This document shows positions 17,681 through 26,095 of a stretch of DNA of 64,000 nucleotides, piece after piece; position 1 is the first letter of the stretch; every line of letters starts with the position of its first letter. This DNA comes from Calditrichia bacterium (GTDB taxonomy: Bacteria; Calditrichota; Calditrichia; Calditrichales; J004). The stretch is taken from NCBI GenBank assembly GCA_020635035.1, contig JACKAO010000006.1:186001-250000 (forward strand). The letters run 5' to 3'. The notes under the pieces are model-generated. The model saw nothing but the letters and a program-made list of their open reading frames with translations, made no database searches and was not told the DNA's origin. The position numbers and the translations under genes were made by a program.

Positions 17681-18607
17681 ATGAAAACAATCATATCCTA
17701 TACGGTAATTTTAAGTCTTTCAATAATTTTTACATCATGTGCCTGGTTTAGCAAAGAACAGGACGCTGATGGCACAGACAAATATATCCTGGCTGAAAAT
17801 TATGTTTCACAAGGGATCAGTCACTTTAAAAATGAAGAAGACAGTCTGGCCGTTGTTTCCTGGCAAAAAGCTTTGCAGATAATTCCGGATGATGCCGAAG
17901 TACATAATTTTGTGGGAATAGCCTATCATAAAATGAATAAAATTTATGAAGCATCGCGTGCTTTCCGAAATGCTGTTAAAAATGATTCCAGTTATTATGA
18001 TGCAGCTAACAATTACGGTTATACATTATTCCTTCTGGGAAAGTATCCTGAAGCCAAAGAAGCATTTAATCTGGCCGTAAATGCCAATCCGCAATTTGAA
18101 CCGGCACTTAAAAATTTAAAGCTGGTTGATAAAGTAATGACCGGAAGCCTTAATATAAAAGCATTTGAATATGCTGAAGCAGCAGCTGACAAAGAAGACT
18201 ATCAGGAGCAAATCGATATTTATAAACGGGCTATTAATATTAATCCTGATTATGCTAAAGTTCACAATAATATTGCAGTAGCCTATTATTACGAAGGTAT
18301 GAATGATAGCGCCTACTATCATTTGCAGCAAGCCGTAAGGCTTCAGAAAGATTACCCGGAAGCAATAAATAACCTGGGGTATCTTAATAAAATAGATCAA
18401 AAATATGACATTGCCATACAGTTGTTTTTAAAGGCGATCTCTCTTAAACCAAGGTATATCTCTGCTTTGAATAATTTAGGTGAAACCTATCTTGAAAAAG
18501 GTGATAAAGCCAATGCAATCAAAGTATTTGATACTGTTCTTGATTTGGACAGCAGCGATAAAACAGCTCAACACTATATGGCAGAATTAAAAAAAGAAGG
18601 AGAATAA
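17681..18607 (+). CDS. TPR-repeat lipoprotein
   Basis: 308 residues. MKTIISYTVILSLSIIFTSCAW is a lipoprotein signal with the cysteine at about residue 20. Tetratricopeptide repeats follow across residues 30-300, recognisable as repeating units such as AEVHNFVGIAYHKMNKIYEASRAF, YDAANNYGYTLFLLGKYPEAKEAF, AKVHNNIAVAYYYEGMNDSAYYHL and ISALNNLGETYLEKGDKANAI. About seven repeats are likely. TPR lipoproteins are usually protein-binding scaffolds in the envelope. Its TAA is directly followed by the ATG of the guanylyltransferase gene, so the two are co-translated. The partner and role are not evident from the sequence. Confidence 0.85.
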   Translation: MKTIISYTVILSLSIIFTSCAWFSKEQDADGTDKYILAENYVSQGISHFKNEEDSLAVVSWQKALQIIPDDAEVHNFVGIAYHKMNKIYEASRAFRNAVKNDSSYYDAANNYGYTLFLLGKYPEAKEAFNLAVNANPQFEPALKNLKLVDKVMTGSLNIKAFEYAEAAADKEDYQEQIDIYKRAININPDYAKVHNNIAVAYYYEGMNDSAYYHLQQAVRLQKDYPEAINNLGYLNKIDQKYDIAIQLFLKAISLKPRYISALNNLGETYLEKGDKANAIKVFDTVLDLDSSDKTAQHYMAELKKEGE

Positions 18608-19690
18608 ATGTACATTGTTTTGATGGCAGGTGGTGCCGGAACAAGGTTTTGGCCGAGAAGTCGCCAGGATATGCCTAAGCAACTGCTTAAGATTTTTGGT
18701 GAACGTTCTATGCTGCAGCAGACATATGACCGTATCAATGGACTGACAGATAATTCAAAAATATTAATTGTAACCGCTCAAAATTTAAAGCAGGAAATTA
18801 TAAATCAATTACCGGAAATCCCTGTTGAAAACATAATTGCCGAGCCATTCGGCAGAAATACTGCCCCATGCATCGCGCTCGCAGCTACTGTTATCAATAC
18901 CCGTGAAAAAGGCAATTCCGAAATTATGGCAATTTTGCCTGCGGATCACCTGGTGAATGACATCCCAAAATTCCAGGCAGTTCTTAAAACTGCTGCAAAA
19001 TATGCATCTGAAGCAGAAACTCTTGTTACTCTAGGAATTAAGCCTACCTATCCGGAAACCGGTTATGGTTATATTCAGCGTACAGATAAGCTGATTGAGA
19101 TAGACGATCAGAAAATCTATCCTGTAAAAACATTTGCCGAAAAGCCCAATATAGAAACAGCGGCGCGTTTCCTTGAAAGCGGCGATTTTTATTGGAATGG
19201 GGGAATTTTTATTTGGTCAACCGACACAATCCTGCGCGAGTTTGAAGAGCAGATGGTAGAACTACATGATGCGCTTCCACAGATTGCAAAAAATGTTGAT
19301 AAAGATGGTTTTGATGAAGCGGTTTTAAAAGTATATTCAGCAACTAAGGCCATATCGATTGATTACGCAATTATGGAAAATGCAGAAAATGTCAGTGTAA
19401 TTGAATCGGATTTTGAATGGAATGATGTTGGTTCCTGGGAAGCTGTTTTTAATCTTTCAGAAAAGAATAATAAAAATAATGCTGTCCACTCCAGATATTC
19501 CGTAGAGATAGAATCCCATAATAATTACTTTTACTCAAAAAATAAGAAATTAATAGCGGCAGTTGATATAAATGATATGATATTGGTTGAAACAGATGAT
19601 GCTATCCTGATATGCCGTAAAAGCAGTTCTCAACGTGTAAAAGAAATTGTTGACAAACTGCGTGTTAAAGATATGAATCAATTTCTGTAA
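18608..19690 (+). CDS. Mannose-1-phosphate guanylyltransferase
   Basis: 360 residues. It makes GDP-mannose from mannose-1-phosphate and GTP. The nucleotidyltransferase signature AGGAGTRFWPRSRQDMPKQ is complete at residues 7-25. FGRNTAPCIALAA, ILPADHLV, FAEKPN, WNGGIFIWS and FEWNDVGSWEA are the other conserved stretches of the ManC/GMP family. It lacks the C-terminal isomerase domain of bifunctional ManC, so it is the short form. GDP-mannose feeds surface polysaccharide, fucose or glycosylation. The start abuts the stop of the TPR lipoprotein. A PilZ protein two genes downstream hints at possible c-di-GMP control of a polysaccharide, which is inference. Confidence 0.93.
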   Translation: MYIVLMAGGAGTRFWPRSRQDMPKQLLKIFGERSMLQQTYDRINGLTDNSKILIVTAQNLKQEIINQLPEIPVENIIAEPFGRNTAPCIALAATVINTREKGNSEIMAILPADHLVNDIPKFQAVLKTAAKYASEAETLVTLGIKPTYPETGYGYIQRTDKLIEIDDQKIYPVKTFAEKPNIETAARFLESGDFYWNGGIFIWSTDTILREFEEQMVELHDALPQIAKNVDKDGFDEAVLKVYSATKAISIDYAIMENAENVSVIESDFEWNDVGSWEAVFNLSEKNNKNNAVHSRYSVEIESHNNYFYSKNKKLIAAVDINDMILVETDDAILICRKSSSQRVKEIVDKLRVKDMNQFL

Positions 19691-19758
19691 AATTGTTAAA
19701 ATTTATTTTGAATTTTGTCGTTTTCTTTAGGATTTTTAGATACAAATATTGAATAACC

Positions 19759-20013
19759 ATGACTACAGAAAAAAAACTTGAAATACTGATCTCTTTCCTG
19801 GAGAATAACGGAATTACTGTAAAATCTGATCGGGGTGATTTCAAAGGCGGAATGGTTCGTTATCATGACGATAAATTTTTGTATTTGAATCGCAAGTTAG
19901 ATAGTGAATCTCGGATTAAATTAATTATTGAAGAGATAAAAGAAATGCAACTGAATCCGGATGTTTTTGATGACACGGTTTCTGAGATTATCAGGAGTGA
20001 TATAGAAAAATAA
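19759..20013 (+). CDS. Small protein of unknown function
   Basis: 84 residues, soluble, with no signal peptide or membrane segment. It is charged and predicted alpha-beta: KLEILISFLENNGITVKSD, then GGMVRYHDDKFLYLNRK, then a helix LDSESRIKLIIEEIKEM. I do not recognise the family. The reading frame looks real: it has normal codon use, it lies in the same direction as its neighbours, and it fills the space between the guanylyltransferase and the PilZ gene with only 29 bp to the latter. The ribosome-binding site is weak. It could be a small regulator or partner of the PilZ protein; there is no direct evidence. Confidence 0.6.
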   Translation: MTTEKKLEILISFLENNGITVKSDRGDFKGGMVRYHDDKFLYLNRKLDSESRIKLIIEEIKEMQLNPDVFDDTVSEIIRSDIEK

Positions 20014-20042
20014 AACATTAACCAATTAATTCAGGAACAAAA

Positions 20043-20381
20043 ATGGAATTTGAAAGCCGCGAGTCATTTAGAGTTGATTCTCAAAATTTAATATCCTACC
20101 GATTGTTTAATGCTGAAAACCAGGTATTTCATGAAGGAATGGCCACAACAATCGATATATCACGTACAGGTATTGCAATTAAAACATCAAATGCAATGGA
20201 GACCGGGTTAAGAATAGAAGTCGCTATTGCAGTTGGTGATGAGATTGTAAAATCAATCGGAAAAGTCAGGAATCGTAAGCAAATTGGTGCGGAAGAATAT
20301 CATATCGGCATTGAATTTGACTTTCTTTCTGAAGATAACCTTGATAAACTGGCGACCATCTATCCTGAAATAAACAAATAA
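20043..20381 (+). CDS. PilZ-domain protein
   Basis: 112 residues comprising a single PilZ domain. The two c-di-GMP binding motifs are visible: RxxxR as RESFR at residues 6-10, and DxSxxG as DISRTG near residue 39-44. The beta-barrel continues through IGKVRNRKQIGAEEYHIGIEF. So it should bind cyclic di-GMP and act as a receptor, since no effector domain is attached. No diguanylate cyclase or phosphodiesterase is present in the window. It is followed 3 bp later by a secreted peptidase gene and preceded by a small unknown and a GDP-mannose enzyme, which suggests a surface or polysaccharide function. The motif match is good. Confidence 0.85.
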   Translation: MEFESRESFRVDSQNLISYRLFNAENQVFHEGMATTIDISRTGIAIKTSNAMETGLRIEVAIAVGDEIVKSIGKVRNRKQIGAEEYHIGIEFDFLSEDNLDKLATIYPEINK

Positions 20382-20384
20382 TTC

Positions 20385-22595
20385 ATGCGTCAAATCCTGT
20401 TCTTGATATTTACTGTAACTGCACTCCAGGCACAGTCTACTTTCTTTTATGAAAAGAAAATTTCCGGTACACCTTTAATGCCTTCGGAAGAATATGTTCA
20501 GGAATATTTTAAAAAACTCCAGAATGAAAACCCTTCTGCATTTAAGAAACTAACACAAATTGAAAACCGAACTTATACTGTTGGGGAAGAGCGGGATTTC
20601 AATGTTCTAAACCTGACTAATCCGGATAATCCTAAATTTGACAAGAAAACATTTGTCTTGAAGGTTGAAAATACACTTATCAATATTTGGGTTGAAAAAG
20701 CCGAGCTCGCCAATAATCATGTGACGAGTGCTGTAATAAATGATATTCTCAACGGGCTTGTAAATAATACTCCTTTTGGCAGTTACAATCCTAACCTTGG
20801 CATATATGAAATACACCAGGATATTTTTGGTTCGCCTCCAGATGTTGACGGCAATGGTAAAGTTGATTTCCTTTTGACGGATATAAAAGATGGCTGGGAC
20901 GGAGATGGCAGTTATGTTGGTGGTTTCTTTTTTCAGACAGATCAGACAACTAACCCGGGTTCAAACCGTGCTGATATAATGTATGTTGATACTTACCCCG
21001 GTATATATTATGAGAACAATGATCAGCCGTCTTATCACACATCGAGTGTTCTTGGCACTGTATCACATGAGTTACAGCATTTGATACAATATAAAAATGA
21101 TCCCAGAGAAGAAGATTGGGTAAATGAAGGGTTATCCGAGTTAGCTTCTTTTCTTTGTGGTTATGGACTGCGTTCGCCGGACTTATTTCTAAAGAATGCA
21201 GATCTAAGTCTTACCGGCTGGGATAATGATAATTCTTTGCCACATTATGCCCGTGTGGCCCTATGGACATACTTCCTTTATGAAAAATACGGAATTGCGC
21301 TGATAAAAGAGATCGCCCGAAATGCATCTTCCGGGGCAAATGGGGTAAACTCATCACTTTCTATTCTTGGAGCTGGTGAAAATCTGAATGATGTTGTCGA
21401 TAATTTTTATAAGACACTTACTTCTAATGAACTGACAGTTAATTCTGAATTCGCATTTAACAGGTCAGATCTGCAACACATTAGAACTGTACCACAATAC
21501 AGAATTTCAAAATATAATTTTGAAGTCGAAATCCCGGTTAATCCGTTTTCAATGCAAAGTGTGGAATTTATAAATGGTGATTCTTTGGTTATCTCATTTA
21601 ATCAGGCATTTGACAATCAAATATATATTAATAGAAATGGTCCATCCGGAAAGACATTTCTTGATGAGTATCAGGGTGTGATTTTTAATGACCTTGATTT
21701 TGGAAAAACGTATCATACTTTGACTATGAGTTTTATAAATAATAGTTCCCAAAGCCAGGTAATACGATTTACACCTGCTGCAAGCCAAAAGTATGATTTA
21801 ATAACTCTCGAGTATGGATCTGATTCTCCTGATTTTTTTTTACAATCTTTAAGTGGATATATCAATGCCATTCAGTTCGTTTCACCGCGGGATAATGCAT
21901 TCATTAAATCGGTTGAATTTTATAATTCGAGTACTATTGGCGACATTCGTTTTCATCTGTATAAAAGCAATCTTTCAGAAGGATCGAATCCGCAGTCAAT
22001 TACTTTTACAGAACAGAACATTGCCACATCGGAATGGACGCGTGTTGATTTTGAAAACATAAAAATGGAGATTGACCGTAACCAATTGTTTAATGTCGGC
22101 ATCGAATATTTAGATAATGGTGCACTTGGGTATGAAACACCTGATGGGAATCTCCATAACAATAAATCTTTTAGAAAAGAGCCTACTACCAATTTCCGGT
22201 TGTTAAGTGGTTATCAACTTGAAAGTGCAAATACTAAAACATCGTTAACTGGTGCATGGATGATAAGGATGGAGATTGCTGCTCCATTCACGGGTACCTA
22301 TCAGGATAATACGGGAAAAATCAGCAATGTTAAATTTCAATCGCTGCCCTTCATTGCAAGTTCAGAAAATTTTCTTACAATGACGTATGATTACGATGGC
22401 AGTAATGATATATCGATGCACATATACAATTCGCTTGGCCAGCTGATTATGGAAAAATCGAATAATGCCGCTTTAAAAAGTTTTTCATGGGATGGCAAAA
22501 ATATGGCAGGAGAGAAAGTTGCCACAGGAATGTATATCATTAGCATAGGTCCTGAAAACAAAAAAATATTTCAAAGAATTGTCCTGATGCGTTAG
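20385..22595 (+). CDS. Secreted HExxH metallopeptidase, T9SS cargo
   Basis: 736 residues with a signal peptide (MRQILFLIFTVTALQAQ). The peptidase core, residues about 130-330, contains VDGNGKVDFLLTDIKDGWDGDGSYVGGFF, then VSHELQHLIQY with zinc ligands HELQH at 228-232, and WVNEGLSELASF with the likely third ligand Glu 248. This resembles the M30 (hyicolysin-like) family and related gluzincins. A beta-rich region follows, including FHLYKS and EWTRVDFENIKMEI, consistent with a CBM-like or jelly-roll module. The last 80 residues are a T9SS sorting domain in a variant form (MHIYNSLGQLIMEKSN, GMYIISIG, IFQRIVLMR). It is probably a surface protease. The start is 3 bp after the PilZ stop. The function is clear at the peptidase level; the substrate is unknown. 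Confidence 0.85.
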   Translation: MRQILFLIFTVTALQAQSTFFYEKKISGTPLMPSEEYVQEYFKKLQNENPSAFKKLTQIENRTYTVGEERDFNVLNLTNPDNPKFDKKTFVLKVENTLINIWVEKAELANNHVTSAVINDILNGLVNNTPFGSYNPNLGIYEIHQDIFGSPPDVDGNGKVDFLLTDIKDGWDGDGSYVGGFFFQTDQTTNPGSNRADIMYVDTYPGIYYENNDQPSYHTSSVLGTVSHELQHLIQYKNDPREEDWVNEGLSELASFLCGYGLRSPDLFLKNADLSLTGWDNDNSLPHYARVALWTYFLYEKYGIALIKEIARNASSGANGVNSSLSILGAGENLNDVVDNFYKTLTSNELTVNSEFAFNRSDLQHIRTVPQYRISKYNFEVEIPVNPFSMQSVEFINGDSLVISFNQAFDNQIYINRNGPSGKTFLDEYQGVIFNDLDFGKTYHTLTMSFINNSSQSQVIRFTPAASQKYDLITLEYGSDSPDFFLQSLSGYINAIQFVSPRDNAFIKSVEFYNSSTIGDIRFHLYKSNLSEGSNPQSITFTEQNIATSEWTRVDFENIKMEIDRNQLFNVGIEYLDNGALGYETPDGNLHNNKSFRKEPTTNFRLLSGYQLESANTKTSLTGAWMIRMEIAAPFTGTYQDNTGKISNVKFQSLPFIASSENFLTMTYDYDGSNDISMHIYNSLGQLIMEKSNNAALKSFSWDGKNMAGEKVATGMYIISIGPENKKIFQRIVLMR

Positions 22596-22681
22596 GAGTT
22601 GTAAAGTAGACGACAGCAAATACAGCTAATCTGCGAAAAACAACCTTTCATACAACCCTTGAAAAGCTTAAATAAAAACAC

Positions 22682-22710
22682 TTGACAGGTTTTTTTGAAT
22701 GTATTATGTT
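22682..22710 (+). promoter_or_regulatory. Strong promoter of the surface protein gene
   Basis: TTGACA at 22682-22687 and TATGTT at 22705-22710 are separated by 17 bp. The -10 reads TATGTTTA, close to both the sigma-70 and the Bacteroidetes TAnnTTTG forms. A leader of about 75 nt with AGGAG ends at the ATG 22792. Confidence 0.6.
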
Positions 22711-22791
22711 TAATTCTGAGCCCGGGAAGCACCTTAAACCAAATCTAACTAACTTAATTAACTGTTTCATTCACTAATTTAGGAGTGTATT

Positions 22792-25053
22792 ATGAAAAGG
22801 TTTTTTACCTTTGCTCTCTCTCTATTACTTCCCGCTTTGTTGGTTGCGCAGAACAAAGCTTTGCTTATGCCGAATGGCAATCTTGTAGAAAGATCTAATG
22901 AAGTTCTTCCTGCAAAATATTCCATTCTCAATAGCAGTTATGAAGTAAACAAAATGGTTCCTTATGACAATAGCCTTGAAGGTATGTCTGGTACTATTGA
23001 TACATTACGTAACGGTCCAATTTCTGGTAATCCACCATGGAATAGCAACTTTGGATTTTTTGGACAGGATGTAATGCTCCAGTGGTTTGTTGCACCTGCA
23101 GACATGAATATTAATGGTGTAGGTTTTGTAACCAGTGATAATGCTGGTGATGCTGTTAGTGTTAAAATCGTTAAAGTTAATCTGACAGCAGATCAGATTA
23201 CAGGAATTACTCCTGCATTACAGCTTGGTTACTATAATGCAGCAGGTAATGGTTTCAATGATATGGAACCTTTTATCGATAACGATCATGATGCTACCGT
23301 ATCTGGTTGGGAAGATTTAACAGGTGGAACAGTTCCTGAGCCTTTTGGTAATGATATTTGGTCTGATGGTGGTTACGGTGCACAGGTTTCTGTTCCGACT
23401 ACCGGTGCTGAATATTGGGTGCCGATGTCTCTGTTAGGTGAAGTTCCTTCTGTATTAGCTGGTGAAGTATTTGGCGTTGTAGTTAAAAACGACTATACTA
23501 CTTTTAATGATTTCCGTGCAGGTTTATTAGCTTCAGGTACTCTTGATGGTTATCCTGCATTTAAATTCTATGCCAATGGCCGTACAGATGGCGATCTTGC
23601 AACTGCCGGATGGTGGGCAAGAGAATTTACCTGGAACGTTAGTGTTGCTGTTGAATTGACTGGTGACCGCGCTCCTGTTATTTCCAGCTATGATCAGCTG
23701 GTTACAACTCTCTCTACTGCTGACAGAACCGTTGAAGCGGTTGTTACTGATGACAACCCTTCAGGTGGCGCAGCAGGTGTTGCTTCTGTTAAAATTATGT
23801 ATAGCACAGATGAAGGTGCTAACTGGAATGAAGTAGCAATGACAGGCAGTGAGCCGAATTTCTCTGGTGTTATTCCTGGTCAATCACCGGGTACTGATGT
23901 GTACTATTACCTGGTTGCTGAAGACGTTGGTGGTTTGACAGCTTCAACTTCTCAAGTGTTCTATTCTATTTTCTTACCACAAAACCCTGCATTGCTTGTT
24001 TATGATGACAATGCATTTGGCATCGGAACAATCTTAGCATACTGGATGCGTAATTTACCTCCGGATACTACAGGTTCATGGAAAGAATGGGGTTATGATG
24101 TTTGGTTAGATACTTATGGTCCTATTTCTACAGAATTACTTGAAAACTATCAGCAGGTTTACCACGTAATGGGTGTTGGTCCTACAAATCAGGCTGGTAA
24201 TCCTTATCCTGGTAATGTTTATAAAGCTTGGTTTGATCAGGCTTCAGCCGAAACACCAAGAAATCTTATGTTAGCTGGTCAGGACTATGGTTTTATTTCT
24301 GGTTTTGCTGATACTACTTTCCCGGCTGGAACATTTGAAAGAGATATCCTTGGTATTGAAACATTAGGTCCACAAGACTTAAACTACAGTGCTGCTGGTG
24401 ATGAACAATTACCTTACGCTGTTCAAGCAGTTCAGGGTGATCCTTTAACCGGCTGGATTGCAGATCTTGCAACCGATACGACTTTCTTAGCATACGATCC
24501 TTATTTTGAATTAGGCTTTGCAAACTGGATTGATAATTTTACAGTTGACGGTGCTACAGCCATCATGACCGATCCTGCTACTGACGGTATCGTTGCTGCA
24601 CGTAATGAAGGCGATAACTGGCATGCTACTTTCTGGTCATTAGACCCGGTTGGTCTTGCTTATGAATCAAATGCAGATTCTTCAGAAGTTATCTGGATTG
24701 CTGGTGTTGAAAACCCGGCTGTTCCTGTATTTGGCTGGTTTGGTGCTCCTGTTGTTGGTATCGAAGAAATTTCCAATGGCAAAACACCACAAACCTTTGC
24801 TTTAAAACAGAACTATCCGAATCCTTTCAACCCGACTACTAAAATTGAATTCACAGTTCCTGCAGCTCAAAAAGTAACACTGAAAGTATTTGATATTACA
24901 GGTAGAGAAGTTGCCAGTTTAGTTAATGGTAACGTAACCGCCGGATCTTACAGTGTTGAATTTGATGCATCTAATCTTGCTTCCGGTCTTTATGTTTACT
25001 CTATTGAAGCAGGTAGTTTCAAATCTTCAAAGAAAATGCTTCTTGTAAAATAA
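22792..25053 (+). CDS. Probable abundant T9SS surface protein
   Basis: 753 residues; signal peptide MKRFFTFALSLLLPALLVAQ. The body is rich in Gly, Asp, Ala and Thr with few lysines, and the codons favour GGT, GCT and CCT, a pattern that suggests high expression. Residues about 80-270 look like a beta-sandwich (WFVAPADMNINGVGFVTSDN), 290-390 like an Ig/FN3-like domain (PVISSYDQLVTTLSTADRTVEAVVTDD), followed by a region around ALLVYDDNAFGIGTILAYW. A T9SS sorting domain begins at LKQNYPNPFNPTTKIEFTV and ends KSSKKMLLVK. It has a strong promoter and its own terminator, so it is a monocistronic transcript. No catalytic residues are recognisable. It may be a structural or S-layer-like protein, which is inference from expression signals. 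Confidence 0.75.
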   Translation: MKRFFTFALSLLLPALLVAQNKALLMPNGNLVERSNEVLPAKYSILNSSYEVNKMVPYDNSLEGMSGTIDTLRNGPISGNPPWNSNFGFFGQDVMLQWFVAPADMNINGVGFVTSDNAGDAVSVKIVKVNLTADQITGITPALQLGYYNAAGNGFNDMEPFIDNDHDATVSGWEDLTGGTVPEPFGNDIWSDGGYGAQVSVPTTGAEYWVPMSLLGEVPSVLAGEVFGVVVKNDYTTFNDFRAGLLASGTLDGYPAFKFYANGRTDGDLATAGWWAREFTWNVSVAVELTGDRAPVISSYDQLVTTLSTADRTVEAVVTDDNPSGGAAGVASVKIMYSTDEGANWNEVAMTGSEPNFSGVIPGQSPGTDVYYYLVAEDVGGLTASTSQVFYSIFLPQNPALLVYDDNAFGIGTILAYWMRNLPPDTTGSWKEWGYDVWLDTYGPISTELLENYQQVYHVMGVGPTNQAGNPYPGNVYKAWFDQASAETPRNLMLAGQDYGFISGFADTTFPAGTFERDILGIETLGPQDLNYSAAGDEQLPYAVQAVQGDPLTGWIADLATDTTFLAYDPYFELGFANWIDNFTVDGATAIMTDPATDGIVAARNEGDNWHATFWSLDPVGLAYESNADSSEVIWIAGVENPAVPVFGWFGAPVVGIEEISNGKTPQTFALKQNYPNPFNPTTKIEFTVPAAQKVTLKVFDITGREVASLVNGNVTAGSYSVEFDASNLASGLYVYSIEAGSFKSSKKMLLVK

Positions 25054-25077
25054 GTTGTGTTCTTTGTAATAAATCTC

Positions 25078-25105
25078 GGGTCAGCCCTTTCGGGTTGACC
25101 CTTTT
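25078..25105 (+). terminator. Rho-independent terminator
   Basis: GGGTCAGCCC (25078-25087) pairs with GGGTTGACCC (25092-25101): 10 bp with one G-U, a 4-nt loop, and a short T-run (25102-25105). It follows the surface protein gene and precedes the leader of the next operon. Confidence 0.85.
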
Positions 25106-25248
25106 ATCAGTTATAAGATAGACCTAGTAATTGGTAATAAAGGTGCTTTTGTTTTTATTTTTTCTTCTTTTTTGCATTAAACTTTTTGAGTGGGGGATGC
25201 TCAATAAGAAAACTTTCCAAAAAGGTTTAAGCTATTATGAGGTTTACA

Positions 25249-26073
25249 ATGTCAAAATCTTTACATAAAACAGTTCTCGCCGGAATATTGGCATTGGCAT
25301 TAATACTTGGGAGTTGCGTTGATGAACCAACAATTGCTCCTGTAAAAATTCCTTTTGCCATGATGCGTTTCGGGAACTTACTCGCAAATGTTGATAATAT
25401 TGATGTCTATGTAGATGGGGAACGCGTAGCTTCAAATATTTCACAAAATCATTTTTCAGAGTTTATGAAAGTAACCTCTGTAAAACGCAATATTGAACTT
25501 AAGAATAGTGACACAGGTGAAGTTCTGTATTCAAAAAGTGTGGATGCAGTATCCTATGACGAAATAACATTTTTTGCTGCTGCATATTTTTCATCGGATA
25601 TTGATTCAACAACCATGGCCACATTTACATATACAGAAGGCGCTACTTATCATGTTGAAGCCCCTCCAGCAGGAAAAGGACAAGTTTACTTTTTCCACGG
25701 ATCAGGGGATACTCCTACTGAATCTACAAAAAATTTAGATATCAGAGCTGTGTTTACAGCACCTGGTGATACAGTTGCAACAGACTCGTTACTCACACCA
25801 AATATTTATGATGCTGCTGGTGTAGAAACTAATAATGAGTTTTTAGCATTTGGGGATTTAGAAAATAATTACAGCTTCTTGCTTGAACCCCAAACTTACA
25901 CCTTTAATTTTACTTTAACGAACGCAGATGGTGATGAAACAAATACACTTGTGGCTACGGTTGATCTTACAGTTGAAGCAGGTACAGTGAATTATGTTTA
26001 TTTAAGCGGTCTTCCCAGTGATGTTAAGGTTGCAACAGAGTCAATGATGCCTTTACCAGCACTTGATAAATAA
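25249..26073 (+). CDS. DUF4397-like lipoprotein
   Basis: Start chosen at 25249; the in-frame ATG at 25237 overlaps the GAGG that serves as its ribosome-binding site. The N-terminus KTVLAGILALALILGSCVDEP is a lipoprotein signal with cysteine near residue 23. MMRFGNLLANVDNIDVYVDGERVASNIS is the hallmark of DUF4397, and a second half (KGQVYFFHGSGD ... LDIRAVF) suggests a repeated fold. The domain is found in bacterial lipoproteins of unknown role. It sits 22 bp before the TonB-dependent receptor, in the position SusD-like lipoproteins occupy in Sus operons, but shows no SusD features. That context suggests a partner of the receptor, which is inference. Confidence 0.78.
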   Translation: MSKSLHKTVLAGILALALILGSCVDEPTIAPVKIPFAMMRFGNLLANVDNIDVYVDGERVASNISQNHFSEFMKVTSVKRNIELKNSDTGEVLYSKSVDAVSYDEITFFAAAYFSSDIDSTTMATFTYTEGATYHVEAPPAGKGQVYFFHGSGDTPTESTKNLDIRAVFTAPGDTVATDSLLTPNIYDAAGVETNNEFLAFGDLENNYSFLLEPQTYTFNFTLTNADGDETNTLVATVDLTVEAGTVNYVYLSGLPSDVKVATESMMPLPALDK

Positions 26074-26095
26074 GTGAAAAAGTCAGGAGTAAAAA

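Noticed and set aside
25186..25204. TTGAG...CTCAA hairpin before the DUF4397 gene
   Set aside because: Only 5 bp with a 9-nt loop; expected often by chance in such sequence.
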